A stretch of DNA of 32,917 nucleotides, taken from positions 215,425 to 248,341 of the forward strand of contig NZ_KE384308.1 in the NCBI RefSeq assembly GCF_000425125.1, written 5' to 3'. A model generated the notes under the pieces. The model was not told where the DNA came from, searched no databases, and saw only the letters and a program-made list of their open reading frames with translations. Both the position numbers and the translations under genes were made by a program. This stretch comes from Paenibacillus taiwanensis DSM 18679. GTDB taxonomy: Bacteria; Bacillota; Bacilli; Paenibacillales; Paenibacillaceae. Shown here piece after piece: positions 18,329 to 28,761 of the stretch (within the stretch, counting starts at the first letter, position 1; each line of letters begins with the position of its first letter).

Positions 18329-19198
18329 TTATCCAATTTGCATAATGTTAATATTTGCTGCAACAAATTTGATTTCTTCGAGATTTGTATTAATAAGCTT
18401 TAATTGATTTGTGCCTGGGCCAGTATTAAAAACCGCTGACCCCGCCCCGCCTGATCGCAGTGCTCCATCCGCTAGCGGTGGAGCTATGGACAGGCTTTGA
18501 TACATCGGCTGATCATTTAAGGTTAGCAGGACGCGAACAGGCAAGTTATCCACCCACGGGCATTCAATAAAGTTATAAGATGCAAAATAGGTTACATTGG
18601 GAGCTAACGAAATAAAGGTAGGCGTATCACTGTTAAAAACAATACCTGCACCATTAACGACTTCTGCCTTCAAGAATGGCACCGGCTCATTATGTCCCAC
18701 ATCTACATAGCCATACCCATAAATACCTGCGTTGTTGGCGGTAACTGATGAAGCCCCTGCAGTTAATATTTCGGTAATCCGGATATTTACCCCGCTAAAG
18801 TTAACACCTGTAACTCCCACTGGCGGAAACCCTACGAGCTGCAGCACGCTTGGATTTGGAACAGTCGGCGTGTTAAATACAACACCGCCTGATGCACTTG
18901 CTACAGGCGTATTTTGTCCAGGAGGGATAGCTGTTGGAAAAGAGAGCACCTGTGAACCTGGAATAAGTACGTTGTTTAAGCGGAACTCTGCGGATACGAC
19001 CTTCCCTATAGTTGGTGTACTGAATTCTGCATTATATTCCGCAAAATAAGTAGTACTTGGAGCAAGCGTAATGTTGGAGAGCCCTTGCAACTTAATAGCC
19101 GATCCATTTTGAACAATCGTTGCCAGCATCGCGGGAGCCCCATTTACAGGTATAGCTCCACATCCTCCAGAACACCCAAAATCTGCACTACTTGCCAT
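18329..19198 (-). CDS. Stalkless protein with two tandem BclA-like C-terminal domains
   Basis: This 289-aa protein starts at ATG 19198 behind AAGGTGA. It has no signal peptide, collagen or N-terminal helical domain. Two copies of a beta-rich module follow each other: residues about 25-140 (ITLAPSTTYFAEY, then FRLNNVLIPGS, then VFNTPTVPNPSVLQLV) and about 150-289 (ISLAPNVTYFASY, then LTLNDQPM, then VFNTGPGTNQLKLIN). The spacing of the LAPxxTYF motif, the LNx(L/Q)P strand and the VFNT...L.L.N strand matches the C-terminal domains of the collagen-like neighbours. Those resemble the TNF-like trimer-forming head of BclA, by family knowledge. A CSGGC pair (Cys9, Cys13) near the N-terminus could cross-link. 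It is probably a spore-surface structural protein, perhaps capping fibres; function is inferred. The gene lies last in the minus-strand group. Confidence 0.75.
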   Translation of the reverse strand: MASSADFGCSGGCGAIPVNGAPAMLATIVQNGSAIKLQGLSNITLAPSTTYFAEYNAEFSTPTIGKVVSAEFRLNNVLIPGSQVLSFPTAIPPGQNTPVASASGGVVFNTPTVPNPSVLQLVGFPPVGVTGVNFSGVNIRITEILTAGASSVTANNAGIYGYGYVDVGHNEPVPFLKAEVVNGAGIVFNSDTPTFISLAPNVTYFASYNFIECPWVDNLPVRVLLTLNDQPMYQSLSIAPPLADGALRSGGAGSAVFNTGPGTNQLKLINTNLEEIKFVAANINIMQIG

Positions 19199-19237
19199 CC
19201 GAAATCACCTTCCCTTACACCTAAATCCGCTAAAGCG

Positions 19238-19328
19238 AGTGTCAAATGAATACGACTGCTTGCGACAGGATGTAACTTACAGTACATAACTTACAGAGCG
19301 TATATACAGTACGTATTCATCTGACACT
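19238..19328. repeat. Long inverted repeat with internal direct repeats between two surface-protein genes
   Basis: The arm 19238-19254 and the arm 19312-19328 are complementary at 16 of 17 positions (AGTGTCAxATGAATACG). Allowing one bulged base the stem continues by ACTG/CAGT (19255-19258 with 19307-19310). The 48-nt loop holds two copies of TAACTTACAG (19272-19281 and 19288-19297). It sits between the collagen gene stop at 19369 and the ribosome binding site of the next gene. It could be an attenuating hairpin, an mRNA stabiliser, or the trace of a 91-bp MITE-like element; I see no target duplication. Confidence 0.6.
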
Positions 19329-19368
19329 GCACATTTTTTATCATTTGTTAAATCAACAACATAAAAGG

Positions 19369-20646
<1,278 letters not shown>

Positions 20647-20651
20647 TTATT

Positions 20652-21878
<1,227 letters not shown>

Positions 21879-21952
21879 CTAAGGTTCACTCCTTATCATC
21901 CTCCCAGTGTCCAAGACATAGGAGATACTGAAAAAAATGAGGATATTCAGCA

Positions 21953-23188
21953 CTATTGCAATGCAATGACCGAAATCGATACGTTTGAGAAATCAGTCGC
22001 TACCCCTGAGGTATTAATAATTTCTAACGTTCCTGGGGTACCTCCCGTTTGAATAATGGTATGGGAGGACAATTCGACAGGCACTCCCGCAGAGGTATCA
22101 TAACTGGCGGTCGTATTCACGACATTAACACCGTTAAATCGAAGTGTGGCCGCTGCTGTAGTACCGGCCGTAGTAGCTTGCGTCTCATAATCAACAAAGT
22201 ACGTGTGGTTCGGTTCTAACGTGATCGTCGAAGTGAGCGGTGTGTGTGTAATTAACGTCCCATTAACAGTATGATTCGTGTTTAAAATGAGTGGTGCACC
22301 GTCAGCAACCGTCTGTGTTCCCTCTGTTACAAAGTTTGCATTGTTAACCGTGATGAGGATACCGGTCACTCCCGTCGCCCCGGTAAATCCTGTTACGCCG
22401 GTTTCACCCGTCGCCCCTGCCTCACCGGTAGCACCAGTTGCACCCGTAGCTCCGACCCCATCAGGACCCGTTGGACCTGTTGGGCCTGGCGGACAATCAG
22501 GTGGGCATGGTCCTGTTAAACCTGTCGCTCCTGTCGGACCGTCGGGACCAGCGGCTCCGTCTGCACCGACTACTCCACTCGGTCCTGCGGCTCCTGCGGG
22601 ACCGTCTGGTCCGGTATCCCCTGTCGGGCCCGTGGCTCCTGCAGGTCCAGCTGCTCCGTCTGCACCTGTCGCTCCTGTCCCGCCTGTAACGCCTACCGGC
22701 CCAGTAGCACCAACCGCGCCGTCCGCGCCGCTCGCTCCTGTTGCCCCTGTCGGTCCTGTCGCACCCGTCGCTCCTGTTGCTCCTGTAGCACCTGCCCCTC
22801 CAGTCGCTCCTGTCACACCAGTAGCACCTGCAGGGCCTGTTACGCCAATCCCCGTCGCTCCTGTAGAGCCTGTTGCACCCGTTGGTCCAGTTGAAACTTC
22901 AGATTCCATAACCCTCTTCAGCTTTGCTTCCAGCACCAGTTCTTTAGCAATAACAACTTGCATCATTTCCCTAACACTCGAATTAATTTGCAAAATGTCG
23001 CTAATGCTTGCTGTCTGACTCAGTCCTGGCAGGGTGCCAAGAGCATACTGAATCTTCTCTGCTTCTGCATTAACGATGTGCCCTAGCCCTAACTCTTCTA
23101 GTGCTATCGACGCAAGAACTAAATTGATGGCATCGTCACGAGTAATCGTAATCTGGGGTGAAATGTTAGGAATATTCGCTTGTGACAT
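21953..23188 (-). CDS. Collagen-like spore-surface protein, first gene of the collagen operon
   Basis: The 411-aa protein starts [13 protein letters not shown] at ATG 23188, seven bases after GGGAGGAG. A TTG eight codons upstream (23212) also has a GGAG at workable distance, but the paralogues argue for the ATG. The N-domain is residues 1-100 ([21 protein letters not shown]). The collagen rod runs 101-228 with 42 triplets and one two-residue skip (GI, residues 113-114), then PCPPDCPPG (Cys228, Cys232), then about 13 triplets. The head domain (about 280-411) contains [22 protein letters not shown] and LRFNGVNV and ends ISVIALQ. A sigma-K-like promoter lies about 100 nt upstream. Exosporium localisation and Thr glycosylation are inferred from resemblance to BclA. 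Confidence 0.88.
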   Translation of the reverse strand: MSQANIPNISPQITITRDDAINLVLASIALEELGLGHIVNAEAEKIQYALGTLPGLSQTASISDILQINSSVREMMQVVIAKELVLEAKLKRVMESEVSTGPTGATGSTGATGIGVTGPAGATGVTGATGGAGATGATGATGATGPTGATGASGADGAVGATGPVGVTGGTGATGADGAAGPAGATGPTGDTGPDGPAGAAGPSGVVGADGAAGPDGPTGATGLTGPCPPDCPPGPTGPTGPDGVGATGATGATGEAGATGETGVTGFTGATGVTGILITVNNANFVTEGTQTVADGAPLILNTNHTVNGTLITHTPLTSTITLEPNHTYFVDYETQATTAGTTAAATLRFNGVNVVNTTASYDTSAGVPVELSSHTIIQTGGTPGTLEIINTSGVATDFSNVSISVIALQ

Positions 23189-23293
23189 GTACGGACTCCT
23201 CCCTACAAACAATACTTGATCTCCTTCTTGTGCTCATGCACACCAAACCTTACTTTTACGAAATGGACAGGCTTCAGTCTGAAATAACCTTAG

Positions 23294-23321
23294 TATTGTA
23301 TGATTTATACATATCAGTTGT
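23294..23321 (-). promoter_or_regulatory. Candidate sigma-K promoter for the collagen operon
   Basis: The minus strand reads CATACAATA (23294-23302), fitting the sigma-K -10 CATAnnnTA, and also the sigma-E -10 CATACAnT. The dinucleotide AC (23320-23321) lies 17 nt upstream, as expected for the sigma-K -35. It sits about 105 nt before the first collagen gene. BclA-type genes are known to be expressed late from the mother cell, which fits. The rest of the 323-bp divergent gap (23189-23511) holds only the facing methyltransferase promoter candidate. Confidence 0.45.
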
Positions 23322-23412
23322 GTGGATTGCTAGTATTTCTTCCTTAAAAAATGAAGTATATACACCTAAATACAAACGTATGTTTCTCACAACTGAACAT
23401 ACTGCTTAGTGA

Positions 23413-23441
23413 ACTAATTGTGATATCTATTCATATACTTA
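23413..23441 (+). promoter_or_regulatory. Candidate sporulation promoter for the methyltransferase gene
   Basis: AC (23413-23414), a 17-nt spacer and CATATACTTA (23432-23441) resemble a sigma-K promoter with one -10 mismatch (TT for TA). It faces the plus-strand gene 70 nt downstream and mirrors the spacing of the divergent collagen promoter candidate. Confidence 0.3.
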
Positions 23442-23511
23442 ATCTAAGTAAACTACTGAAAATGAAGCCGTTGGACATCGTTTTTGAAAAATAAGACAAA
23501 GTAGGTGAAGC

Positions 23512-24180
23512 ATGACTAACTGGAACCAGTATCATCCTGTTTTTGAATACGAGCAAGTTGACTCACGTGTCTTACAGCATTCTGCGTGGGTAGGCCATCG
23601 TCAATTTAGCTACGATTTAGTTCGATCATGTCAACCTCGACTGTTAGTTGAATTAGGTACCCATTGGGGAGCTTCATTTTTTAGCATGTGCCAAGGGATA
23701 AAGGATGGGAACTTGTCGACTTTATGTTACGCCGTAGATACTTGGCTAGGCGACCCTCATTCTGGGGGATACAATGTTGAAGTGTTTCATAACGTCTCAA
23801 AGATCACCTCCTCCTTATATTCTCGCCATACGACGCTTCTTCGTACTACCTTTGACGAAGCACTGGCCCAATTTCAGGATGATTCCATTGATTTGCTGCA
23901 TATTGATGGTTTTCATCAATACGAAGCGGTAAAACATGATTATGAATCATGGCTACCGAAAGTAGCACCTGACGGAATTATGTTATTCCATGATATTTCC
24001 GTGCATGGCTTTGGATTTGGCGTGTGGAAATTGTGGGCTGAACTCAAGGAGCAGTATCCCGCGCTGCAATTTGAGCATTCAGGCGGATTAGGTATTTTAT
24101 TTCCAAAAGGTGTGCATGCGTCTTGCAAACAACTAATTGAACGATGGGAGGAACTTAAAAGCAGCTACGAAAGCAGGTAA
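23512..24180 (+). CDS. Class I SAM-dependent methyltransferase (Methyltransf_24-like)
   Basis: The 222-aa protein starts at ATG 23512 behind AGGTGA (short spacing). It shows the Rossmann glycine motif VELGTHWGASF near residues 46-56, an acidic residue after beta-2 (AVDTWLGD, near 80) and a post-core segment IDLLHIDGFHQYEAVKHDYE (about 125-145) followed by GIMLFHD. These are typical of Methyltransf_24-type enzymes, many of which are linked to surface polysaccharide or glycan loci. It is the only accepted plus-strand gene and lies between collagen-like genes and glycosyltransferase genes, facing away from the former and converging on the latter. A role in O-methylating the sugars on the collagen rods is inferred by analogy with methylated BclA sugars; substrate unknown. 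Confidence 0.85.
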   Translation: MTNWNQYHPVFEYEQVDSRVLQHSAWVGHRQFSYDLVRSCQPRLLVELGTHWGASFFSMCQGIKDGNLSTLCYAVDTWLGDPHSGGYNVEVFHNVSKITSSLYSRHTTLLRTTFDEALAQFQDDSIDLLHIDGFHQYEAVKHDYESWLPKVAPDGIMLFHDISVHGFGFGVWKLWAELKEQYPALQFEHSGGLGILFPKGVHASCKQLIERWEELKSSYESR

Positions 24181-24247
24181 CATGCAACACACATAAGCGT
24201 GTCTTTGCTAGCCCACTTGATGCATGTAACCAAACTATACTTTATGA

Positions 24248-24288
24248 ACAAAACGCGCAAACGTCTGTAAGGACATTGCGCGTTTTGT
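24248..24288. terminator. Bidirectional terminator between convergent genes
   Basis: A perfect 13-bp stem joins ACAAAACGCGCAA (24248-24260) and TTGCGCGTTTTGT (24276-24288). The 15-nt loop contains a further GTC/GAC pairing. It sits between the methyltransferase stop (24180) and the stop of the convergent glycosyltransferase gene (24309), the usual place for a two-way terminator; A and T runs lie in the stem bases. Confidence 0.8.
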
Positions 24289-24308
24289 AGTTCGTATGGA
24301 AGTATAAT

Positions 24309-25553
24309 TTAGGTGACGATCTCCGCAGCATATAACTTAGAAGGAACACATTTAATCTCAATTTCACTCTCCTGCACTTCACGTTCGTACAAGTTGAAAT
24401 CGTCCAAGTAAGGAAATGGAAATGAATGATGGAACAGTCTTACTTGATAGCTATCGTTTAAAATACCATGATTTTCACACTGCATACATACAGCTGCAAC
24501 TTCAGGATGAATCGATCGCTTTAAAACTCTCAGCTTTCTTCTGTCCTCATCCGATATATATTCCCCTGCCTCAAGCAACAAAATATAAGGCCCCGCAGAC
24601 TGCTCAATCCCTAGCTTCCACAGCTTGATCTTGTTTCGCTCACGATGTCCATCTACATATTTAGCGCCATAAGAGGATGCGATTTCTTCGCATTCACCCC
24701 GTTGATCGATAAGAACAACTTCATCTGCAACCTCTTTTATAGATGCTAACGTCAGAGCAGGGTCTGTAGACTTAGAGGTGACTAACACACAGCAAGTTAA
24801 GCGAATATCTTCTTTATAAATTAAATCAAAAATATCGGCTCCCCATTTTTCCTTTGCCCGATGTCGATTAACGGCCATCAGATGCTGCACATTGTCTTTT
24901 TTGATATCATTCATAGTGGCATGACCAACGTGATGAATAAAACTGGCATTAGCAATGAGCAAACGGTAACCAGCACGTGCCACCCGCAAACATAAATCAT
25001 CATCTTCGAAATTTCCAAGCCCGTATAACTCGTCAAAGCCGCCAACTTCATCAAGTACGGAACGTCTCACCAGCATACAAAATCCGATCAGCCGTCTTAC
25101 TTCTGTTGTACTTCCTTGGTGACGCTTAGCATGTTCACTTGCAAATGAATTAAGGTCAAGCAAATCGGTATACGTCACGGGTATAATCTGGTGCCCGCTC
25201 GAATAGTTGGTAAGCGGTCCTACCATACCAATATCAGGGCTGGAATATAACACTTCCAACATGGATGTCAGCCACTGGGGCGTCACGACAGTATCATTGT
25301 TTAAGAACAAAATCGTTTCTCCAGTAGCTACGGCCAAACCCTGATTGCAACCTGCTGCAAAGCCAGCGTTATCCTCGTTACAAATGAGTGTAATATCCGG
25401 TTGAATTTTTAAATAGGTTGGCGTCAAATCTGCGGAACCGTTATCCACTACGATAATTTCATACGGCTGAGGGGTGTATTTACGAATACTTTCCAGACAT
25501 AGGACGGTCAGATGGAATTGGTTTCGTGTCAGTATAATAATACTCGTCTTCAA
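24309..25553 (-). CDS. GT2 glycosyltransferase with a degenerate second GT domain
   Basis: The 414-aa protein starts with TTG at 25553. The TTGA overlap with the upstream stop, plus GGAGGG seven bases before, indicates translational coupling. Residues 1-250 are a GT-A fold resembling rhamnosyltransferases: SIIILTRNQ, VVDNGSAD (37-42), NAGFAAGCNQG, the metal/nucleotide motif LNNDT (84-88), and FEDDDLCLRVARAGYRL near 180. Residues about 253-340 align with the GT2 domain of its neighbours (VADEVVLIDQRG, YGAKYVDG, GPYILLLEAGEYIS), but the catalytic DTGS is DQRG and the DxD is LEAG, so this copy should be inactive. It probably adds sugars to a surface glycan or directly to collagen-like threonines; the acceptor is unproven. 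Confidence 0.85.
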   Translation of the reverse strand: MKTSIIILTRNQFHLTVLCLESIRKYTPQPYEIIVVDNGSADLTPTYLKIQPDITLICNEDNAGFAAGCNQGLAVATGETILFLNNDTVVTPQWLTSMLEVLYSSPDIGMVGPLTNYSSGHQIIPVTYTDLLDLNSFASEHAKRHQGSTTEVRRLIGFCMLVRRSVLDEVGGFDELYGLGNFEDDDLCLRVARAGYRLLIANASFIHHVGHATMNDIKKDNVQHLMAVNRHRAKEKWGADIFDLIYKEDIRLTCCVLVTSKSTDPALTLASIKEVADEVVLIDQRGECEEIASSYGAKYVDGHRERNKIKLWKLGIEQSAGPYILLLEAGEYISDEDRRKLRVLKRSIHPEVAAVCMQCENHGILNDSYQVRLFHHSFPFPYLDDFNLYEREVQESEIEIKCVPSKLYAAEIVT

Positions 25554-27814
25554 AGAACTTCCCTCCCGCCGCCAGTTGTCGCAAGCTCGAACCGTTCCCC
25601 TAGTTTAAGCTTAAAATAATCACGATTGTATAGCATACTTGGATGGTCTGGTAAATAACTGAGCGCAATTTCATTGTGGTAACATGCCCGCTCCGTTTGA
25701 CCGAGTTGGTCATAACTTACGCATAATTTTAAGTGCGGAACCCAAGTCCATGTAGATTTTTGAGTCATCGTAAGTTGGTCAGAAGGAATAACGAGCTGCG
25801 TTGCCTGTTCGAACCAGTAAATGGCTTGATGGTGACGCTGATTGTTCAGCATAATCTCACCGATCTGACAACAGATATCGGAGTGTGGTTTGTCAAATTC
25901 GAAGGAGCGGAACAGCGCAGAAAGACGCTGGCTTTCATTGTTCAGCTTATCGTGACAAGATTCCATCTTCAGACACGCTTGAATACAGTCTTCCACCCAT
26001 CCTTGATTGGTTTGCAAAAATTTCTCATAGAACTCGAGAGCATCTTCATATCGTGCATGGTCCTTTAATTCGTTCGCGTAATAATACAAGTCGCGTGGTG
26101 TAAATTGTTCGCCTCTTGCTAACCTATTTTCATAGATCCGCAAGTTACGATCCGTGTACTGCTTATCTTTTTTATGATATACAGCAATTTCACTATGTTG
26201 AATTTGTCCACCAACTGCTAAATATTCATGCACGGGACCGTGCCACATAAAATTTGCATCCCGTCGTACAAGCCGGTTACGTCTAATCGAAAATAAAGGT
26301 TCCCCGGCCTCGTTTGTGCTCAGCACATAAGCCATAGTTACACTTTTGACCTCACGCGATAAAGTTTGCTTTAATTGCTTAAACGCTTCATAGTCTTTCT
26401 GCTCGATGACATCGTCGGCATCCAACCACAAAATATACTCCTGCGTTGCTTTGCTGAATGCATAGTTCCTTGCAGCTCCAAAGTCATCAATCCATTCAAA
26501 ATCATATATTTTGGCGTTGTTCTGCGCCGCAATTTCTTTTGTTCGATCCGTTGAGCCAGTATCTACAACAATAATCTCATCTACGAGTCCCACTACACTG
26601 TCCAGACAACGCTGCAAGCTCTCTTCTTCGTTTCGTACGATCATACATAAGCTGATTTTGATGGAAGCAGCTTCTACTTGTTCTTGCTGAATCAGACGTG
26701 CAAGGGCTTCTTGCGCTTTGTCATGCTGGTTATATGCTGCAAGACATTGCCCATAAGCATGCACAGCTTCCCGAGGCTGACCAAGTTTCTCGTAGCATAG
26801 TCCGATATGATACCAGGCATGGAAGCTGCCCACCCCACGCAGCGTAAGATGCTGTAAGTTCTCCTCCCCTATCGTGAGACAATGTTGAAAAGCCTCTAGT
26901 GCAAGTTGATGCTTTTGTTTATGGAACAAAATGATTCCTTTGTAAAAATAAAGATCAACGTAGTCTGGATAGAGCTGAATCGCCCGCTCAATGGATGGCC
27001 AGCCCCCCTCATAACTTCCGTTAGCCAGAAGAGCATCATATTTTAATTTGTAACATAATGAAGGCGGCAATTTGCTCCGTTCAATGAATCCCTTAATGCT
27101 CACGTTCACTTGTGCATAAGCCTGCTCATATTGTTCCAGCCGATAATACTCACTGGCCAGATGATAATCAACCCACGGGCTGTATCCTTCTTTCTGTTTT
27201 TCTTGCTCAAGTAACTTCCTATTCCGTTCGGACTTTTCACGATTTTTGACATGTACGTCCATGTAGCCATAATGATGCACCTTTACAGGCAGCACATGCA
27301 CATTAAAACTCGTCCCTAACACGTCATATACATTTAATTGCTCGTGAATAGCACCATTAAATCGAAAGCCTCTATGATTACGGAAAAGTCGGTGATGACG
27401 GACAAGGAAGGCAAGGTCTTTATTAGCAGGCTCTGCACCAATGTAGTTAATCAGTTCAATGACGGCGATGTCAGCGTCCTGCACCGCCAATATGTCGCGT
27501 ATTAAAGGTGCCGTATCCTGATCGAGCTGCTCATCCGCATCCAACCATAAGATCCAATCTCCTGTAGCTTGCTGTAGACTGTAGTTTCGTGCCGCTGCGA
27601 AGTCGTTTTTCCACTCCATCGTGTAAACTTGTGCCCCGTAGGATTCACATATCGCGACCGTGTCATCGGCTGATCCGGTATCCACAACGATGATTTCATC
27701 TACGACATCTTTCACACGATGAAGACAAGTACCAACAAGTGCCGCTTCATCTTTTACAATCATACATAAAGACAAACGTCCTTTTACCGGAATGACCGTG
27801 TTCATCTCATCCAT
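25550..27814 (-). CDS. Tandem GT2 glycosyltransferase with TPR repeats
   Basis: The 754-aa protein has two GT2 domains. The first (from about residue 14) has LSLCMIVKDE, VVDTGSADDT (44-53) and WLDADEQLD with DxD near 92-94. It is followed by TPR-like helices (about 200-380, for example YPDYVDLYFYKGI and HIGLCYEKLGQPREAV). The second starts near 385 with ISLCMIVRNEEE, VVDTGSTD and WLDADD near 464, and ends in further helical repeats. Both DxD sites are intact. The start is uncertain: ATG 27814 has AAAGGA 8 nt upstream, while ATG 27823 and ATG 27805 are close alternatives; the longer frame back to TTG 27886 has no ribosome site. The first half is collinear with the 373-aa protein at 30372-31493. 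It is likely one step in glycosylating spore-surface proteins, in one operon with the coupled gene downstream. Confidence 0.88.
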   Translation of the reverse strand: MDEMNTVIPVKGRLSLCMIVKDEAALVGTCLHRVKDVVDEIIVVDTGSADDTVAICESYGAQVYTMEWKNDFAAARNYSLQQATGDWILWLDADEQLDQDTAPLIRDILAVQDADIAVIELINYIGAEPANKDLAFLVRHHRLFRNHRGFRFNGAIHEQLNVYDVLGTSFNVHVLPVKVHHYGYMDVHVKNREKSERNRKLLEQEKQKEGYSPWVDYHLASEYYRLEQYEQAYAQVNVSIKGFIERSKLPPSLCYKLKYDALLANGSYEGGWPSIERAIQLYPDYVDLYFYKGIILFHKQKHQLALEAFQHCLTIGEENLQHLTLRGVGSFHAWYHIGLCYEKLGQPREAVHAYGQCLAAYNQHDKAQEALARLIQQEQVEAASIKISLCMIVRNEEESLQRCLDSVVGLVDEIIVVDTGSTDRTKEIAAQNNAKIYDFEWIDDFGAARNYAFSKATQEYILWLDADDVIEQKDYEAFKQLKQTLSREVKSVTMAYVLSTNEAGEPLFSIRRNRLVRRDANFMWHGPVHEYLAVGGQIQHSEIAVYHKKDKQYTDRNLRIYENRLARGEQFTPRDLYYYANELKDHARYEDALEFYEKFLQTNQGWVEDCIQACLKMESCHDKLNNESQRLSALFRSFEFDKPHSDICCQIGEIMLNNQRHHQAIYWFEQATQLVIPSDQLTMTQKSTWTWVPHLKLCVSYDQLGQTERACYHNEIALSYLPDHPSMLYNRDYFKLKLGERFELATTGGGREVL

Positions 27815-27891
27815 CCTTGACATCCTTTCGTGAAGAAGACATGTATCACTCGCCGCCATAACTGCTAATATGTAGCCTATTAACAATGCTT

Positions 27892-28587
27892 TTATGACAT
27901 ATAATGCTGTACAAATATTTTCCGATAATGCTCGTAACGGAGCCGATCAAAATCTTCTCCATTGTAATGAATGCACCAAGGGCTTTGTAAAACGGGAACA
28001 CCCACTACATGACCAGCACGCTGCATTTCCATCGAATGGGAGGAATCATAAAAATGAAACCCGTCGAATAGATCTTCTCGCCAAGGAATATCTACTTTTG
28101 TTGCCATAAACAATCCGTCAATAGCCTGAACAGCAATGTAATCAGACTTTTCATGCCAGCCATGATCAAAACGAAGGAGCTGATACGTATCCCGTCGATG
28201 CTCAATCACTTGACCCGCAAGCTTTGTTCCTTCCCACCAGATTCCGTTGGTAGGCATATCTACACACCCGGCAAGCCCCACCATTCCGAGAGCCGGATGA
28301 CAATGAAATAACTGTAACAAGTCAATCAGCATTCCTCGATGAATGAGGAAAGTATCCTGATGTATATAAATCTTGAAAGCCGCTTCCATCGAAACGGCAT
28401 AGTTATATCCGCTCGCCATGCTATGTGCGTTACGGATGTCATAAATTCCAACCGAATATCCAGGTGGTACAATTAAATTGGCAACCTGCCTTTTCGTTTG
28501 CTGGTATAAGGAATCGTTATTGACACATATTACAAACAGGATCCGCTGTAATTCCATCACGCCCTCGATCCTTTCCGCTGCTATCAT
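27892..28587 (-). CDS. StrF-like GT2 glycosyltransferase-type protein
   Basis: The 231-aa protein resembles the StrF/Glyco_tranf_2_5 family: a short GT-A-like domain with ILFVICVNND near the start, YNYAV and FKIYIHQDTFLI (about 62-82), GMVGLAGC (about 101-108), an AIDGLFMATK segment and a DLFDGFHFYDSSHSMEMQRAG segment where the family has its catalytic acidic residues, then VPVLQSPWCIH. ATG 28587 has GAGG five bases upstream; ATG 28557 (MELQRILFV) is an equally good start and begins right at the domain. It lies 77 nt before the tandem GT gene and 174 nt after the acidic-stalk gene, all on the minus strand. Sugar and acceptor are unknown; family assignment is by recalled motifs. Confidence 0.8.
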   Translation of the reverse strand: MIAAERIEGVMELQRILFVICVNNDSLYQQTKRQVANLIVPPGYSVGIYDIRNAHSMASGYNYAVSMEAAFKIYIHQDTFLIHRGMLIDLLQLFHCHPALGMVGLAGCVDMPTNGIWWEGTKLAGQVIEHRRDTYQLLRFDHGWHEKSDYIAVQAIDGLFMATKVDIPWREDLFDGFHFYDSSHSMEMQRAGHVVGVPVLQSPWCIHYNGEDFDRLRYEHYRKIFVQHYMS

Positions 28588-28761
28588 AGGTGCCTCATGG
28601 ATAAATGAGCAGAATGGAGCTATTCGAAATGTTATTGTGATTGTACTCCTGCATAGCTATGTGCCCCACACTTCTCATCTCAACTTCTAATCCAAAAAAA
28701 CAAAAAAACGCACAAGATGTAACATATATATGCTTCCAAAAATAAGTTCATACGTTGTAAA

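Noticed and set aside
23182..23409. 75-codon plus-strand frame in the divergent gap
   Set aside because: It overlaps the start of the collagen gene and both promoter candidates and lacks a ribosome site.
28660..28740. Minus-strand T-runs after the acidic-stalk gene as an intrinsic terminator
   Set aside because: Long T-runs are present, but I could not find a convincing stem directly before them.
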